A stretch of 64,000 bases of DNA, from positions 1 to 64,000 of the forward strand of contig CAUDNR010003780.1 of assembly GCA_958430865.1 (NCBI GenBank), in the 5' to 3' direction. This DNA comes from Entrophospora sp. SA101 (lineage: Eukaryota; Glomeromycota; Glomeromycetes; Entrophosporales; Entrophosporaceae). Positions 9,807 through 21,951 of the stretch are shown in pieces (the first letter of the stretch is position 1; each line of letters begins with the position of its first letter). The position numbers were made by a program, and so were the translations under genes. The notes beneath the pieces were generated by a model. It had not been told where the DNA came from and did no database searches. It worked only from the letters and a program-made list of their open reading frames with translations.

Positions 9807-12800
9807 TTATTTATTATGGTTATTATTTTTATTACTTTTATTACTCGCATAACTGCCAACACTACTTGCACTACTCACACTATTAATACTACTATTGCTT
9901 TTCTTCCTTCTAATGTGATTACTATGTTTCAATGATGAAAAACGTCTATTATGACTACTAGTATTACTAGTAGTAGTAGTAGTATTAATACTATCATTAT
10001 TATTGTCGTTTAATGATGATGATGATGTTGAAGATGCATTTGTTACAGATGATGCTAATGTTGATGTTGGTGTTATTGATGCTGATGTTGATGATATGTT
10101 GACGTCAATTGTAGATGGCGATGATGAAGATGCTGATGCTGATGCTGATGCTGATGCTGATGTTGTTGATATTGATGTTGATGCTGATGTAATTGTTGAA
10201 GTATGTATTATAGGTTCTGGTTCATCACTAATATCGTTATTATGTGCTGATGCATCCGTGTCACATGATGGTGATAAATTAATGTCGTGTGACGATATAT
10301 CAGATGCAAATGTGGATGATAAAGGTGATAGTGATAAAGGTTCAACAATTTCTGTTAATGATGTACCGACTTCATCAGATGCTAATATTCCACTGGTGTC
10401 TTTGTTATAAATCGCTGCAGTTTCTCCTTGAGATATTTCATTATTATTTATAACTATTGTTGGAGTCTTATTCAATTCTCCATAATCACTGATCTCATCA
10501 ACAACAACCACTTCATTTTTACTACTAACGTTTTGAACATTTTCGATTTCTTGTGCACTATTATTATTACTACTACTCTTATTATTGGTATCAATGTCCA
10601 CATCAGTTACCGATACTAATAATTCACCACCTTTTGCATAATTGCTGATTATAGATTCATAACTATTTGCTTTCGATGACAACGTTTTTGGTAAAGGCGA
10701 CAATGTTGACTTTTCATCTTTACCAATATTACTACTAGCTGTGGCAGTACTGTCAATATTAGCAGCAGTGTCGATGTTATTTTTATTATCGTTGCTGCCA
10801 TTACTAGCAGTTAAATTATCGAAAGTCAAGGTTTCTTCAAAATTCTTTATTGCTTCATAAACGCTATCTTTTTTTTTATTAGCACTACTAGCTTTTGAGG
10901 TTGCAGCTTTAGTATCTGTTGTAATGTTTGAAGCAGTTGTTGTAGCATTAGCAACTTCTATTAACGTTGAATTCGACTCTTTTGAATCTACCAAGGAAAT
11001 AAACATTAATTAAATTAATTAACTAATATTAATAAAATATAAAATAGTATTATTTTTATAAGTTAGTTAGTTACCAATCACAATTTCAAGAGATTCCGAT
11101 TTATCATCAACTTTCTCTTTTTTGCTTTCATCATTATTAGTATTAATGTTATTTGCTACTGTGGTCATCGATTCTGTTTCATTAAATGGATCTTTAGCAA
11201 CATCTACTACATCAAGATCTGCCTTAGTCGTATTATTCTTCTCTTTAATAGATCTTACTCTAGCGGGTTTTTTATAATCATCATCAAACAACGACACGTA
11301 TTTTTCTTCATCCTCTTTACTACCTCTATTCCTCCTCTTTTTCTTTTTATCAACACTACTAATGCTATTATAACAATCGTTACTATTATTACTTGTAGTA
11401 CTATTTGTATCATCATCTGCTATTTCTTTAATACTATTATTTCTACTAATATTAAAGTTTTTCTTTTTTCTATTGGTATTATTAACACCACTAATATCAC
11501 TGCCAACATTTTTCCCTTTCATATATTTACTACTACTGCTGTCAATAATTGATTTTCTATCATCATACTCATCACGATCACTACCACCAGTACCGACCAT
11601 ACTTCCTAAACTACCAAATTCTCCTGCCTTTCTTCTTCTTCTGCCACCTCTTCTTTTTATCTTACTACTGCCTCGTTTCTCATCACATTCGCAAAACAAA
11701 TTCAAATATACTCCAAGCACAATAACTATCAATTTCAAGATCAATACTGTTGTACATATACTTAACATTAACATGGGTATTATTGCTGGAATTATCGAAA
11801 ATTCTTGATACAATATCTATTAATAATATGATTTCAGCGTGAATTTAATTAGCAATCAATAATTAAACAATTAAGAGTTTATAAATGTAATTACTTTTAA
11901 TCAATCAGATTATAATTAATAACATATACTTACAAAAATAATTAATTGAACAATATCTTCAACTATCAAACCAAACACCCTACCAATCAAAATCAATTTA
12001 TTATTACCATTAACAATTGGTATCAACGATTTTCCACTCGACGATGAAGATGAAGAGGTAATAGATGCTTTCGATGAAAAGGTAGAAGTCCTTTTTTCTG
12101 AAGATTCTGTCACTTCTGATTTAATTGTTGCGGAAGCGGATGAATTAGGCGATGAAGATCCATTATACGGAGCCAATATAAATGATAAATCCAAATCGAT
12201 TGATGATAAAACGAAAAAAATAGCTTTTATCAGAATTTTTTTTTCAATCCATTTCAATGTTGAGATTGATGAATCACAAGTAATTATCAAATATGTGAAC
12301 AACATATTGAAACCAATTGGTACTACTAAAAATGTGATGCTGTAAAAATAATATTATAATTAATTATTAATTCCTCCTAATATCAAAAATACAATGTTAT
12401 TTTGTATAAATAAATACCTTAGAGGGTATAACCATTTGAAATCTTTTCCGTGTATAGATATAAAAACAATATTCAGACAGAAATCTGATATGATGAACGT
12501 AAACATAACAGCTGCCAAAAATCTTTGCGCCTAAATAATGTAAAAAATTGATTAATATTATATTTAAATATATATAAAATATATGTAAATATTAATAATC
12601 TAATTACCGCTTTGTATTTATGCATTCTTATTAATATCCATAAAATAATAAGCATTAGTAGTAAAAATCCAATAAATATAATCATGAATATCCATCTAAA
12701 TTTCTCTTTGAAATGATCTAAACGTTCAGCTCCATAACCTGAATCAATCAAATTGGTGTATAATCCTTTAGATAATAATGTGACGTCTTTATTCAATATC

Positions 12801-15466
12801 AATTCATTCAGATCACTTGCTAGTTGTACTGCACTCAACTCTGTTCTTGACAATGTGCCCTCGATTTCAACTCTCATAAATATTTGATCAGTTGAACTAG
12901 CTGTAATGTTCATTCCGACATTTTTAAATACTTTTTGACTAAGATTGTCATTATTGATATTGTTATTATGAAGGCTATATTGATATTTTGTCAACGTTGT
13001 TACGCGTGTCACATCACATGGGAGAGCATTGGATAATTCATTTGATATTTTACCAACGAAATCTGTTTGATCATCAGTTGATAATGATGTGTAATATGTT
13101 GTGCCTTCTGGTGTTAATCGGATTATACAACTAACAGAATCTGAATCGTAATTAACGTATGATTCATCCTTAACTAAGACTATACGGATTAATGGAACCG
13201 TATTAGAATTTATATTATAATGTAAAAAAAAAATAAAAGGTTATAAACTCCAATACATAGACACACGTTCTCTCTAAAAAAAAATTTTTACCTGTACTAA
13301 AATTCCATGCTTTTGAATTTATACCAATAATATTTTGATCAGTAGTCGCACTTTTAACAAAATCATCTTCAACAGTCACATAATATTCGCTTCCAGGGTT
13401 ATTAAAGGTACTTTTTAAAACTTTGACTTGGGCAGTGGTTTCATTCGAAATTTGAACATAGTCTGATTGCGCAAAACATGATTGACGCAATATATCTTTA
13501 TCATCATCATCAATATTAGGGCTTGTGCTAGAACGTTTTTGATAAATATTAATCTTTCCTGATGATGTTTTAATTGATTTAGTATACGTTATTGTGATTA
13601 AATTGATATCTGTTGATATGATATTTGAATTTTTTTCTGGAGTTGTTGATAATATACTGTCAGACCCATATCCACCAGGGCCACCAGGGAATGTATTAAC
13701 ATTACTATTAGTATTCTGAACTGTACTGTATGTGGTTAAAGTATCAGTCAATACACAGGTCCAAGAATTATTATCATCAAGTTGTTGTTTAGGTATTGTC
13801 CAAAGTGTATTGTTTGGAAGAACTCCAGCAATTTTATTTGTGTATTCATATTGTTTTGTGAAACCCCAATTTCCAAAATAAGTACCATTGTTACTACAAA
13901 CATGTCCTTCAACACTGCCGGCTGGAGTTTCCACCAAAATAACATATCCACCATAATACAATGTTTGAACATCCCATATTGTGGCTGTGGTAATTTGAGT
14001 AATTGAAAATTCCGGAGTCACCGAATTTACTTTACCAGATGATAAGAAATCAACATCTATAAACGATATTTTTGTTGTTGTTGATCTGAAAATAGAAATC
14101 AGACAACTGTAACCTGATGAGTAATAGGCAAGGTCACATCTACGAATGTTCACTATGTCAACTAAACCACTACCAGTAGTTTTACTTTTGTATAATTCAA
14201 AAGGACCTGTTAGTGGTGAACCATTGTCTTTGGGTAAAAATGTTACAGAAATTGTCCAGTCATCAGTAAATTGATTGTTGGTAATGGTAGTTGTTTTAGA
14301 GGTACAAGTAACCATTGCATATTCTCCATCTTCCGTTGAAAAGAAATTTGTAACATTTGAGTTAAAGTTGATCACATTTGTTATTTTTCCAGTAGAAACT
14401 TGGAATATTGTACCAGTGGGAACATTCCTATTAATAATTAAATTAAATTAAAAATTAAGAATGATCAACGAAATTTATAACTAAATAAATAAATATAAAT
14501 TACTTACGGTGTAGTATATTTTGTCCAAACAATTTCTTTAGTGTCTTTAAGATAACACGCGCGTAAAAATCCAACATTTTTTTTATGACTTTGTACAATC
14601 CTACTATCATCGCATATATTCTCAAATTCGATTTTACTATTAATTTATAGTCGACAAATAACAATCACGTAAATATATTAAATCGTAGTTAGTTTAGATT
14701 TGTGAAAAATAATATTTATTTACCTGACTAATTCACCTGTCCAGGTGACGACATCACCACAAACTTTATTAGACACTGAACGATCACAAAAATAGTTTAT
14801 TAAAATATATTTAAAAGATATCGCGTGTATTGTTATACGATCAACGCTACCATCCGGAGATGTTGTTATTGTATTGTTATTCGTTGGGTTTGGAGTTTGT
14901 GATGTTGTGGGATTATTTGGATTGTTATTAGTAGTAGTTGGTGTATTGGCTGCATCGGTTGTGGTAGGGGTTGCAGTTATCGCGGTAGTTTGAGGTTCTA
15001 CTGTTGCTGGCAAAGTTGAACATTGTGGATTTTTTTTAGAACAAGTTGATTTTGCGGTAGACGTATGATCATTATTATTGTTATCACCAAGTTTATGATA
15101 AGCAACAAAAGTAGGTTGATCACAGAAATTATCCTTTGGAATATTTAAATTGTTCAAATTTAAAGTTGAAACCGTTCCATTTGTGTGCACTAATCGTAAA
15201 TAGATTGTGTTCTCATTACAATAATTTAATGGATTCAATAATCTTAATAAAATTGTTCCGTCCTGATAATTAACTCCTTTGATTATTCTGAGATCGCTGT
15301 TATTTGTTTCGACATTCTTTATTGCTGTTTCGTATGCAAAACTCGGTTTAATTATTATAAAATCGAAAATCGAAGAACCGATAAAGATCAATGCAATTAA
15401 ATAAACAACAAGTCCGAAGAACAAATTCTCTTTCCAAATATTAATAATATTATGATTACGATTCAT
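9807..15466 (-). CDS. Large multi-pass membrane protein of unknown function, copy 1
   Basis: I do not recognise the family. The exon model, 5' to 3', is 15466-14724, 14636-14508, 14427-13292, 13179-12608, 12530-12418, 12339-11934, 11816-11075 and 10987-9807. All junctions are GT-AG and in phase, giving 1673 aa. Residues about 14-38 form a signal anchor. Residues about 40-830 are an extracytoplasmic domain rich in Asn, Thr and N-glycosylation sequons, with a Thr/Pro/Asn linker (about 155-205) and many Cys. Membrane segments follow at about 832-853, 864-883, 899-918, 933-953, 1018-1037 and 1045-1072. Between the last pairs lies a Ser-rich loop, then the motif GLIVEDIVQLIIF. The C-terminal 600 residues are Lys/Arg-rich at first (KRRGGRRRRK) and then Ser/Asn/Asp-rich, ending in poly-SA and poly-N tracts, and are presumably cytosolic. 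The EDIVQL motif inside a membrane helix loosely recalls XK-related proteins; this is a weak hint only. The exon-4 acceptor could instead lie 6 bases later (13173). Possible roles are surface sensing or channel/scramblase function, but none is shown. Confidence 0.82.
10123..10165. repeat. Coding (GATGCT)n hexamer run
   Basis: About six tandem GATGCT/GATGCTG hexamers inside the last exon of the membrane-protein gene. They encode an Ala-Ser run on the minus strand (SASASASASAS) and leave an open Asp-Ala frame on the plus strand. A slippage-prone tract likely to vary between strains. Confidence 0.8.
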
Positions 15467-17286
15467 ATTTATTGTATTTATTATACTATATTATTATTAT
15501 ACTATATTTAGGGAACACTTGTGCTCGCTCTTTAGGCAATCAATATTATCAATATTTCATTTATTAGATTATAATTATTATAATAATAAAATTATAATAT
15601 TATTATTAGTAAAGGTGGAAATGTATTTTTCAAGAGCAATAATTGAGAAAGAGAATTGAACTATGGACAAGGGGTTCAACCATCGGACAAGTGTGAGTAT
15701 ATATAATACAAATTTTTTTTTTGATTTGTTAAATTAATTGGTGTGCATGTATGTGTGTACATTATTGTTATTAATATTTTTTGATTAATTATTATTGTTA
15801 TTATTATTTAATTAATTATTCATTTAATTTATTAATTTTTTATTTTTATTTTTCCCAATTAATTATAAATTCCAACGATGGAAAATGACACAAGAAACAT
15901 TACATTATATTTATAGATGGAAGTAGTGTTACATTAATAAAAAACGTAAAAAAAACAAAAATTCGATTTTCGTGAATTAATTTTTATGACCATAAATATC
16001 CAATCGAAACAAAATTTAGTTTTTTGTGCGAGAAAAAAGTAATTTAAATCGAGTAAACAAGGAAGATTTTTTAAATATGGAAATGATAAATCAAAATTAC
16101 TATTTATATTTCACAAAAAAAATTATGTATTTCCACACGAAAATAAAAAAAATTTCTATTAATAAATCTTCGACTATTCTCAATTCTCACATACCAAACA
16201 ACCCGCTTTCATTCACAAACTTATCTATAAGCTTTTTATTTTATTTTAATCTACCAAATTATTTCACCCATAAACTTGATTTAATTTAACTTACAAATTT
16301 GCCTTCATCCATTTACTTGTCTTCACTTTTTATCATTATTATTATTATCATTATTATTGGTATTATTACCTTTTAAAGTAATTTTCAGGTTGCTTACCTG
16401 ATTAATTACTTGCTATTAATGGAGAATGTCCATATATTATTAATATCATTAAAATAAATTCTTTTCAATTTATCATTTCATTGGGAGATGTGCAAAAATT
16501 AAAAACGTTATGCTAGCATAATCAGCACAGAATTTAGGTGCGTGTCGCAGGTATCCAGGTAATTAACACGTGTTTTGCCGTTGCACTATAAATATTACTT
16601 TCTAGTACTTCAAGTACTCTCCAATCATGGAAAATGAACGACTATATATTATTTTAACTTTGGGATTATATTGTTATTATCATTTATAATATAAATTTGT
16701 CCTGAATCGCACATCTATTATTAGAACATGGCCACAATTATATGACAAAGACATTGTCAAAAAACTATATTTATTTATATGTGAGTATATATATATAATA
16801 TCAATCTTAATTGTCAATCCTCTTGATTCGATTTATTGATCGACATAATATTAATATTTTCTCAATAAAGCTTCTTTGCTAATTGTTGAATCAACCTTAT
16901 TTTCTCATTCCCGTCCACCTTTTTTCATCCTTCTATCTATCCTTCGCCCTTCTATTCTTCTTTAGATGATTATATACATGGTGTCTATCATTTTTGTAAA
17001 TTCTGTAAAATAGTTGCTTGATGAATATGTGTGATTAGATTCCTTTCTTTTTTAAAAAAATGATACCATATACAAACTTTTACTAATTTATAAAAAATAG
17101 AAAATTCAATAAAATAAAATATAAAGAAATCTAAATATTTTAATTCTGACATATAAGTGAAAATATATATATTATATATGACATTAAGTAAATTCTGAGA
17201 GTACGGAAATAAAAAAAAATATTAGCTAATAAATAATAATATAATATTAAAGTGATAATAATAATAAGAATAATAATAAGAATAAT
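15467..17286. other. Intergenic region between RAE1 and the membrane-protein gene
   Basis: Both neighbours are on the minus strand, so this holds the 3' end of RAE1 and the promoter of the membrane-protein gene. It is AT-rich with (ATT)n runs. A CACGTG hexamer occurs near 16567 (a possible bHLH site, by motif only), and there is a perfect palindrome TATGCTAGCATA near 16509. An 87-codon frame at 16026-16289 (+) is Asn/Ile/Lys-biased chance sequence. Confidence 0.45.
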
Positions 17287-18956
17287 TTAACGACTTTTTG
17301 TTGATTTTTTAGGTTTGACATCATCATCAGATATTGCACGTAAGAAAATTGCATTCTTTGTAGGTAATTGCGGGTATTGAAGATATCCCTATAATTTCAA
17401 TAATAATAATTTCAATATTATAAATAAATAAACAGACAAATAATAAATAATTACTCGATTAATCAAATGATTTAGTTACCTTACTCCAATCATAGCTTAC
17501 AGCATAAGCAAACAGTGTACCATTTCTATTGAAATCAGTGGCAATAATAGGTGCACCAACCGTATTAAAACCCTTGATTCGTTGTTTAGATTCTTTATCC
17601 CAAAAACTAAACGAGCCATCACTTCCCGATGTTGAAAATGTACCATATAATGGGTGGAAAGATATCGCATTCACTGCATAAATATTATTTCCATCTCTAT
17701 GGCACTTGAATGAAAATCCTTGTCGTCTTGTTTAAATAAAAAAAAATCAGCTTCAATTCAAAAAAAAAAGCAAAATTAAAAACAAACCAACTAATCAATA
17801 TTGAAATGATAATCTTACTGGTCTTTCTCATCGAAATATTGTATGCCTACTCTTCCCTCAATGCTTCCTATTGCGTAACCATTACCTGCTGGATAACATG
17901 CAACACAACGTGTTTGCCATTTCAATGTACTAAAGTCTTGCTATTTGATCAATTAAAATTACATTAATTAATATTCATATAATAATTAAATAAAAAGCTC
18001 GTCAATTTTTTTCTTACTTTTACTGGTTGACTTGGGTTGGTAAGATTGTAATATATAACATTTCTATCAGCTGTTCCTACCACAAGATGTGGGTAATGTA
18101 AATCCATTGCATAAACTCTTTCAGGTAGATTAACATTCAAAACAGGTTGTGGAGATCTTAAATCCCAATACTAAATAACCACAATAATGACAGTAACCAC
18201 AATCAGTAATTAATTTATAAATAAATCTCTTTCCTTCTAAAAAAGGTTACCACCTTGAGTGTTTTATCCCAACCTCCAGTTACTACGATATTGTTTGCAT
18301 CGACGCATTCGATACATCGTATTGGTTGTACATGTTGAGCTATTTGAGTTGCAGTTTGGGTGGTGATATCAAACATACGTCCTGCACAATCTGCACCACC
18401 TGAAAATACCTTTGTACCATCCTAATATATTCATTGAGAAATTGATTGATTGAGTGATTGATGAATGAATGAATGAGCGAACGAACGAATTATTTGTTAT
18501 CATACGAACATTACTCCAGGCCGAACAGAGTACTGGTTTCTCATGTAGATGATAAGCTTTTCCTTCAGTAGTACCAGCTTGTTGATTTGCTTCATATATT
18601 CGAACCTTTTTATATAAATCATTGTAAATATTGGTTAATTAATATTCTAGTTGTAAATCTTGAGAATTCAAAAATTATAAAATATAAAATTCAGAAATAC
18701 ATGATTATCCCAAGAAGTAACTGCAAAATAATCCGCCTGTGGAGAAAATGTAACCGATGATATTCCATCTGGAGGCGATTGAGGAACCTACATTATATGC
18801 ATGTATGTACAATTGTAAAATGAACTTATTATTATTTATATTAATATTTATAGTATAAAACAAAATTGCAACCATCGTTAAAGATGTTTATACTTCATAA
18901 TCTTTTGGGGTTTCATTTGAAGTTGTTAATGGCTTGCTGGAATTGGAGTAGGCCAT
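17287..18956 (-). CDS. RAE1: RAE1/GLE2 WD40 mRNA-export factor, copy 1
   Basis: Seven-bladed WD40 protein that binds the GLEBS motif of Nup98-type nucleoporins. It works at the nuclear pore in mRNA export, and in the spindle checkpoint in animals and fission yeast. Exons are 18956-18894, 18787-18701, 18605-18510, 18421-18254, 18170-18018, 17940-17819, 17726-17480 and 17388-17287, giving 345 aa, close to the usual 350-370. Diagnostic segments include [19 protein letters not shown] (about 26-44), [63 protein letters not shown] (about 129-148), ERVYAMD, FKCHR (236-240), [28 protein letters not shown] and YDWSKG near the end. This order is that of Rae1/Gle2, distinct from Bub3. Intron 3 has an atypical donor (GTTCGT) and contains tetranucleotide GATT/GAAT/GAAC repeats. 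The gene appears intact. Confidence 0.95.
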
Positions 18957-19244
18957 TTTTTAATGATAAAATTTGAAAGTATTAGATTTTTGTGTGTGAT
19001 GGCAATAGTTACGTTACACTAAACTGTCGATTATTATATTTATTTTTTTGACGTATATATATATATTATGGAATAATTGAAACTTTTCTCCGAAAAAGAT
19101 TGCAATAACATCATTTTGAATTTGAGTCTTTAAACTGCGTGTATACTACATGACAAAAATTGGCCCGAAAAAAAAAATATTTAATATTAAATATGTATGT
19201 ATATATATATATATATAATGTATATATTATAAACCTCCAATCCG
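18957..19244. promoter_or_regulatory. Region upstream of RAE1
   Basis: The 288 bases between the small unknown gene's stop and the RAE1 start codon must hold the RAE1 promoter. It contains TA microsatellites at about 19055-19066 and 19201-19217 and no defined element. Confidence 0.35.
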
Positions 19245-19986
19245 TTAAGGAAGAAGCATAACAGTAGTTATATTTGTTGAACTATTTACATCTGATCGAG
19301 GTTCATGGAATTCATCAATGATGCTACATTTTACATCATTTGTTACTTTGTTGTTTATATTGATATTTTTAGTTCTGCTAAAATGTATTACCCTATTAAT
19401 ATCAGGATCTAACTTTAAAAATCTATTATATACAAAACAACGAATCAGTTCGCAGTGGATCAAAAATATAATTAATATTGAAGTTTTGTTTGTTTCTGGT
19501 CCTAGCGCACCGTGTACGTAAATAGCATATCTTCTACATTTTTTGTTTATTGAATTTTTTTGTATAACTGTTGATGGTGACTTTATTCTCTAGAGAAATT
19601 AACAATAGTAATTTTTAATAATAAAAAACAAAAGACTCTGACAAATTAATATATTACTATATTGTTACACGCTCAACATCTTGCAACAATACTCGGTCAA
19701 GTTTTCTGGGGCAAACATGGTTATATAATCATTTCCTGTTCCAACCCGTGAATTGTGAACTGTGACAGTAAAATTGCAAGTTAGGTCATTTTCTATACAA
19801 AAAGTTAAAGCTGGAGGAACTAATATATCGTTCGATTCAACTTCAACCTTTTGAATGGTATCATTTAAATCTTTTATTTCGATATATAAATCATAAATAA
19901 GAAGAAATCACAAGAATATAACTGACTGCTACAACTTTTGCAAAATTAATTAAATATTCTCTTGGCTTTGTTTCTTTTTCCGACAT
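19245..19986 (-). CDS. Small protein of unknown function, 3-exon model, copy 1
   Basis: Not recognised. A hand-built model joins 19986-19923, 19870-19669 and 19533-19245. The introns are GT-AG (52 and 135 bases) and the phases fit, giving 184 aa. The product begins MSEKETKPREYLINFAKVV. It continues with a Val/Thr-rich segment containing Cys residues (LVPPALTFCIEND, CNFTVTVHNS), then FAPENLTEYCCK, a short hydrophobic run (SILIIFLIHC), and a polar C-terminus with HFSRTKNININ and DEFHEPRSDVN. Sequons (NFT, NLT, NSS, NIT) and paired Cys would suit an extracytoplasmic protein, but no clean signal peptide is visible. An unspliced exon 1 would instead read 33 residues with a hydrophobic VAVSYILVISSYL end, so the first junction is the weakest part. 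Both introns are AT-rich and the downstream frame is open for 95 codons, which supports coding. Confidence 0.5.
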
Positions 19987-20585
19987 TTTTTCAAAAAATT
20001 TAAAAATATGTTAAACTTTGAAAGAAAAAAAAGAAAATTCACGCGATGCTATATTATATATGTATTTTCATGAATAGGCTTCGGAAGAAAACAATTCATT
20101 AGACACAATTGGTCTCATTACCTTTTAAAGAATTCAAGTACGTAGCAGATTTGTGTAACGAATGATCGATGATGGACATTCGTATTTCAATTGAAAATTT
20201 TAAAGTATTATTACCCCATTCGGAAGGTGAATGGACGAACACTAATTAACCTGTGTTCAAACTTTGCAGTAATATAATCATTCATCTTTTAAAACGGTTT
20301 CCATGTCTGATCATTCCAGATCATTCCTTCCTCAACTTCAATACATAATAGTGAAAAATTAGACAATGCGCACTTTGTAAAGAAACTAAAACTGAAAATT
20401 TTTAAGAACAATAAATGAAACTACTAAAGGAAAAGCTGAAGAAGGAAGGATACAGCAAGGTGGTCGTTCTATAATTATTGTTAAATTAATAGTTTTGTAT
20501 TATATATTTATATCTGTTTCTTATTATTAGATAAAAATGAATGTGGATAATAGAAACAGGGTAAATAAATAGGACACACAAAAGA
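19987..20585. other. End of module B, copy 1
   Basis: No gene supported. A 26-codon frame near 20170-20250 (+) (MMDIRISIENFKVLLPHSEG) is short and lacks context. The sequence is identical to copy 2 up to the N gap. It presumably contains the promoter of the minus-strand small gene. Confidence 0.4.
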
Positions 20586-20595
20586 NNNNNNNNNN
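20586..20595. other. Assembly gap (10 N)
   Basis: Ten undetermined bases. Copy 2 of the same module continues past the equivalent point (46066) without interruption into a different sequence from the one that follows here, so this gap joins two unrelated contigs. Confidence 0.99.
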
Positions 20596-21951
20596 ATCCA
20601 TTAATTATATAATAGGGTTATCGGCTTAATAATAATATTATTATAGGATTTTACAAAGTAATATTTTGTCATTGCAGAAATCATCATTCCTGATACATCA
20701 TACATATGTACATATGTAAAATTTCCTCATACAGGTGTACAACCACAACAAAACTGTACGAACTCAATGGTACGAAGTCAGTCGTACATATGTACGTGCA
20801 TATGTACATACAAAGATTCCTCTCATACAATGAAATTGCACAACCCTGGCTACAGTGGTTGTTGTGTAATGATCAAATATGTAATTGCCAATAATTTCTT
20901 TACACACTGTATATTATTGAAATCAACGCGAAGCAGAACTTGCTGGGTAATTATAAGATCCTTGTCAAGATAGCAAACGATTGGTGATTTGCTTTTCATG
21001 ATCAGTAATATTAATATTAATATAAATATATAATTACATGAAGATGTCAAGACAGCACACCGTTGAATATGAAACATTTCGATGTACAATGTTTGATTAT
21101 CGGAAATTTACAGATGTTGAAGCACGCATGCTACCTTAAACACTTTACAGTCATTCTCACACATTCCTCATGTACATAAGGCTAATCTGACTTGCATTCC
21201 TCGATGATACAATGATGTTGCTAAATTCAGGGGGGTCGTTTTGCCTTGGAATGCACCAAGACAATACAGAGGAGGTTAGTGAGCCTGAAATTTGCATTTG
21301 GCCCTGATGTTAGGAAGAAGGCTGTAAAATAAAATGGATCAGTTTTTTTTTTTTTATGTATAAATTAATCATTTTCATAAATTTCTATTTCTCTTTAATT
21401 TTATTTGACCAACTAATTTGTTATTTAAAAATGGGGTAGGATGTGGGTGAGTTGACATGTCACCAACAAGACAGCAACCCAGGACTCAAAACTCTGAATC
21501 CAGGGAAAATCCAAAACAACAACCCAGGTTGCAACCTCCTGAGTTGGAGAATTTTGGAACCAATTGCAGACACCAACTTTATTCTACAGGGGTATAACAC
21601 AAAGCAATCATCACACAAGCACCAGCTATCAGTAATGAATGCTAAGTCTGATATGAGGGGAAGATAAGGAATGTTTTATCCAAAGCCTTCCAACATATGG
21701 ATGGCCTTCACCTGTGGGAGAAATTTCACAATTATGAGGGTGTGTGAAAGCACCAGTTTGCATGTTTGTGACAGGAAATTTTAATTATATCTGACACCTG
21801 CAATCAACATCAGATTTATTATTCATAAGTAACCATACTATGGGAAGAGAAATATTTTTTTAATCCTCCCTATTTATTGTAAGCCCCAGAAATCTGGGTA
21901 GACATGCATTATTAAAAGTTTCATTATGCATGCCCTTGGTGTTATTAATAC
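20596..21951. other. Unique segment: repeat-derived, no clear gene
   Basis: Present once in the window. 20695-20815 has clustered TACATATGTACATATG palindromes and duplicated TTCCTCATACA-type words. 21470-21545 has scattered AACCCAGG/CCAGGG words in a 74-codon frame (21443-21667, +), which looks like repeat sequence rather than a gene. Base composition is slightly less AT-rich than in module B. Confidence 0.4.

Noticed and set aside
10003..10410. 135-codon Asp/Ala-rich frame on the plus strand (and equivalents in copies 2 and 3)
   Set aside because: It is the antisense shadow of the Ser/Ala-rich last exon of the membrane-protein gene, created by GATGCT-type repeats.
11473..11808. 111-codon frame opposite exon 7 of the membrane-protein gene
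   Set aside because: Antisense shadow of a Ser/Arg-rich coding exon; no start context or family signal.
9807..15466. Splitting the membrane-protein locus into six or more separate genes
   Set aside because: All adjacent frames join through GT-AG introns with matching phase, and the total (5022 bases) closes in frame, so one gene is far more economical.
9807..15466. Assigning the membrane protein to the XK-related scramblase family
   Set aside because: Only one short helix motif (EDIVQL) is reminiscent; length, ectodomain and topology differ, so no family was assigned.
16026..16289. 87-codon frame between RAE1 and the membrane-protein gene
   Set aside because: Asn/Ile/Lys/Phe-biased chance frame.
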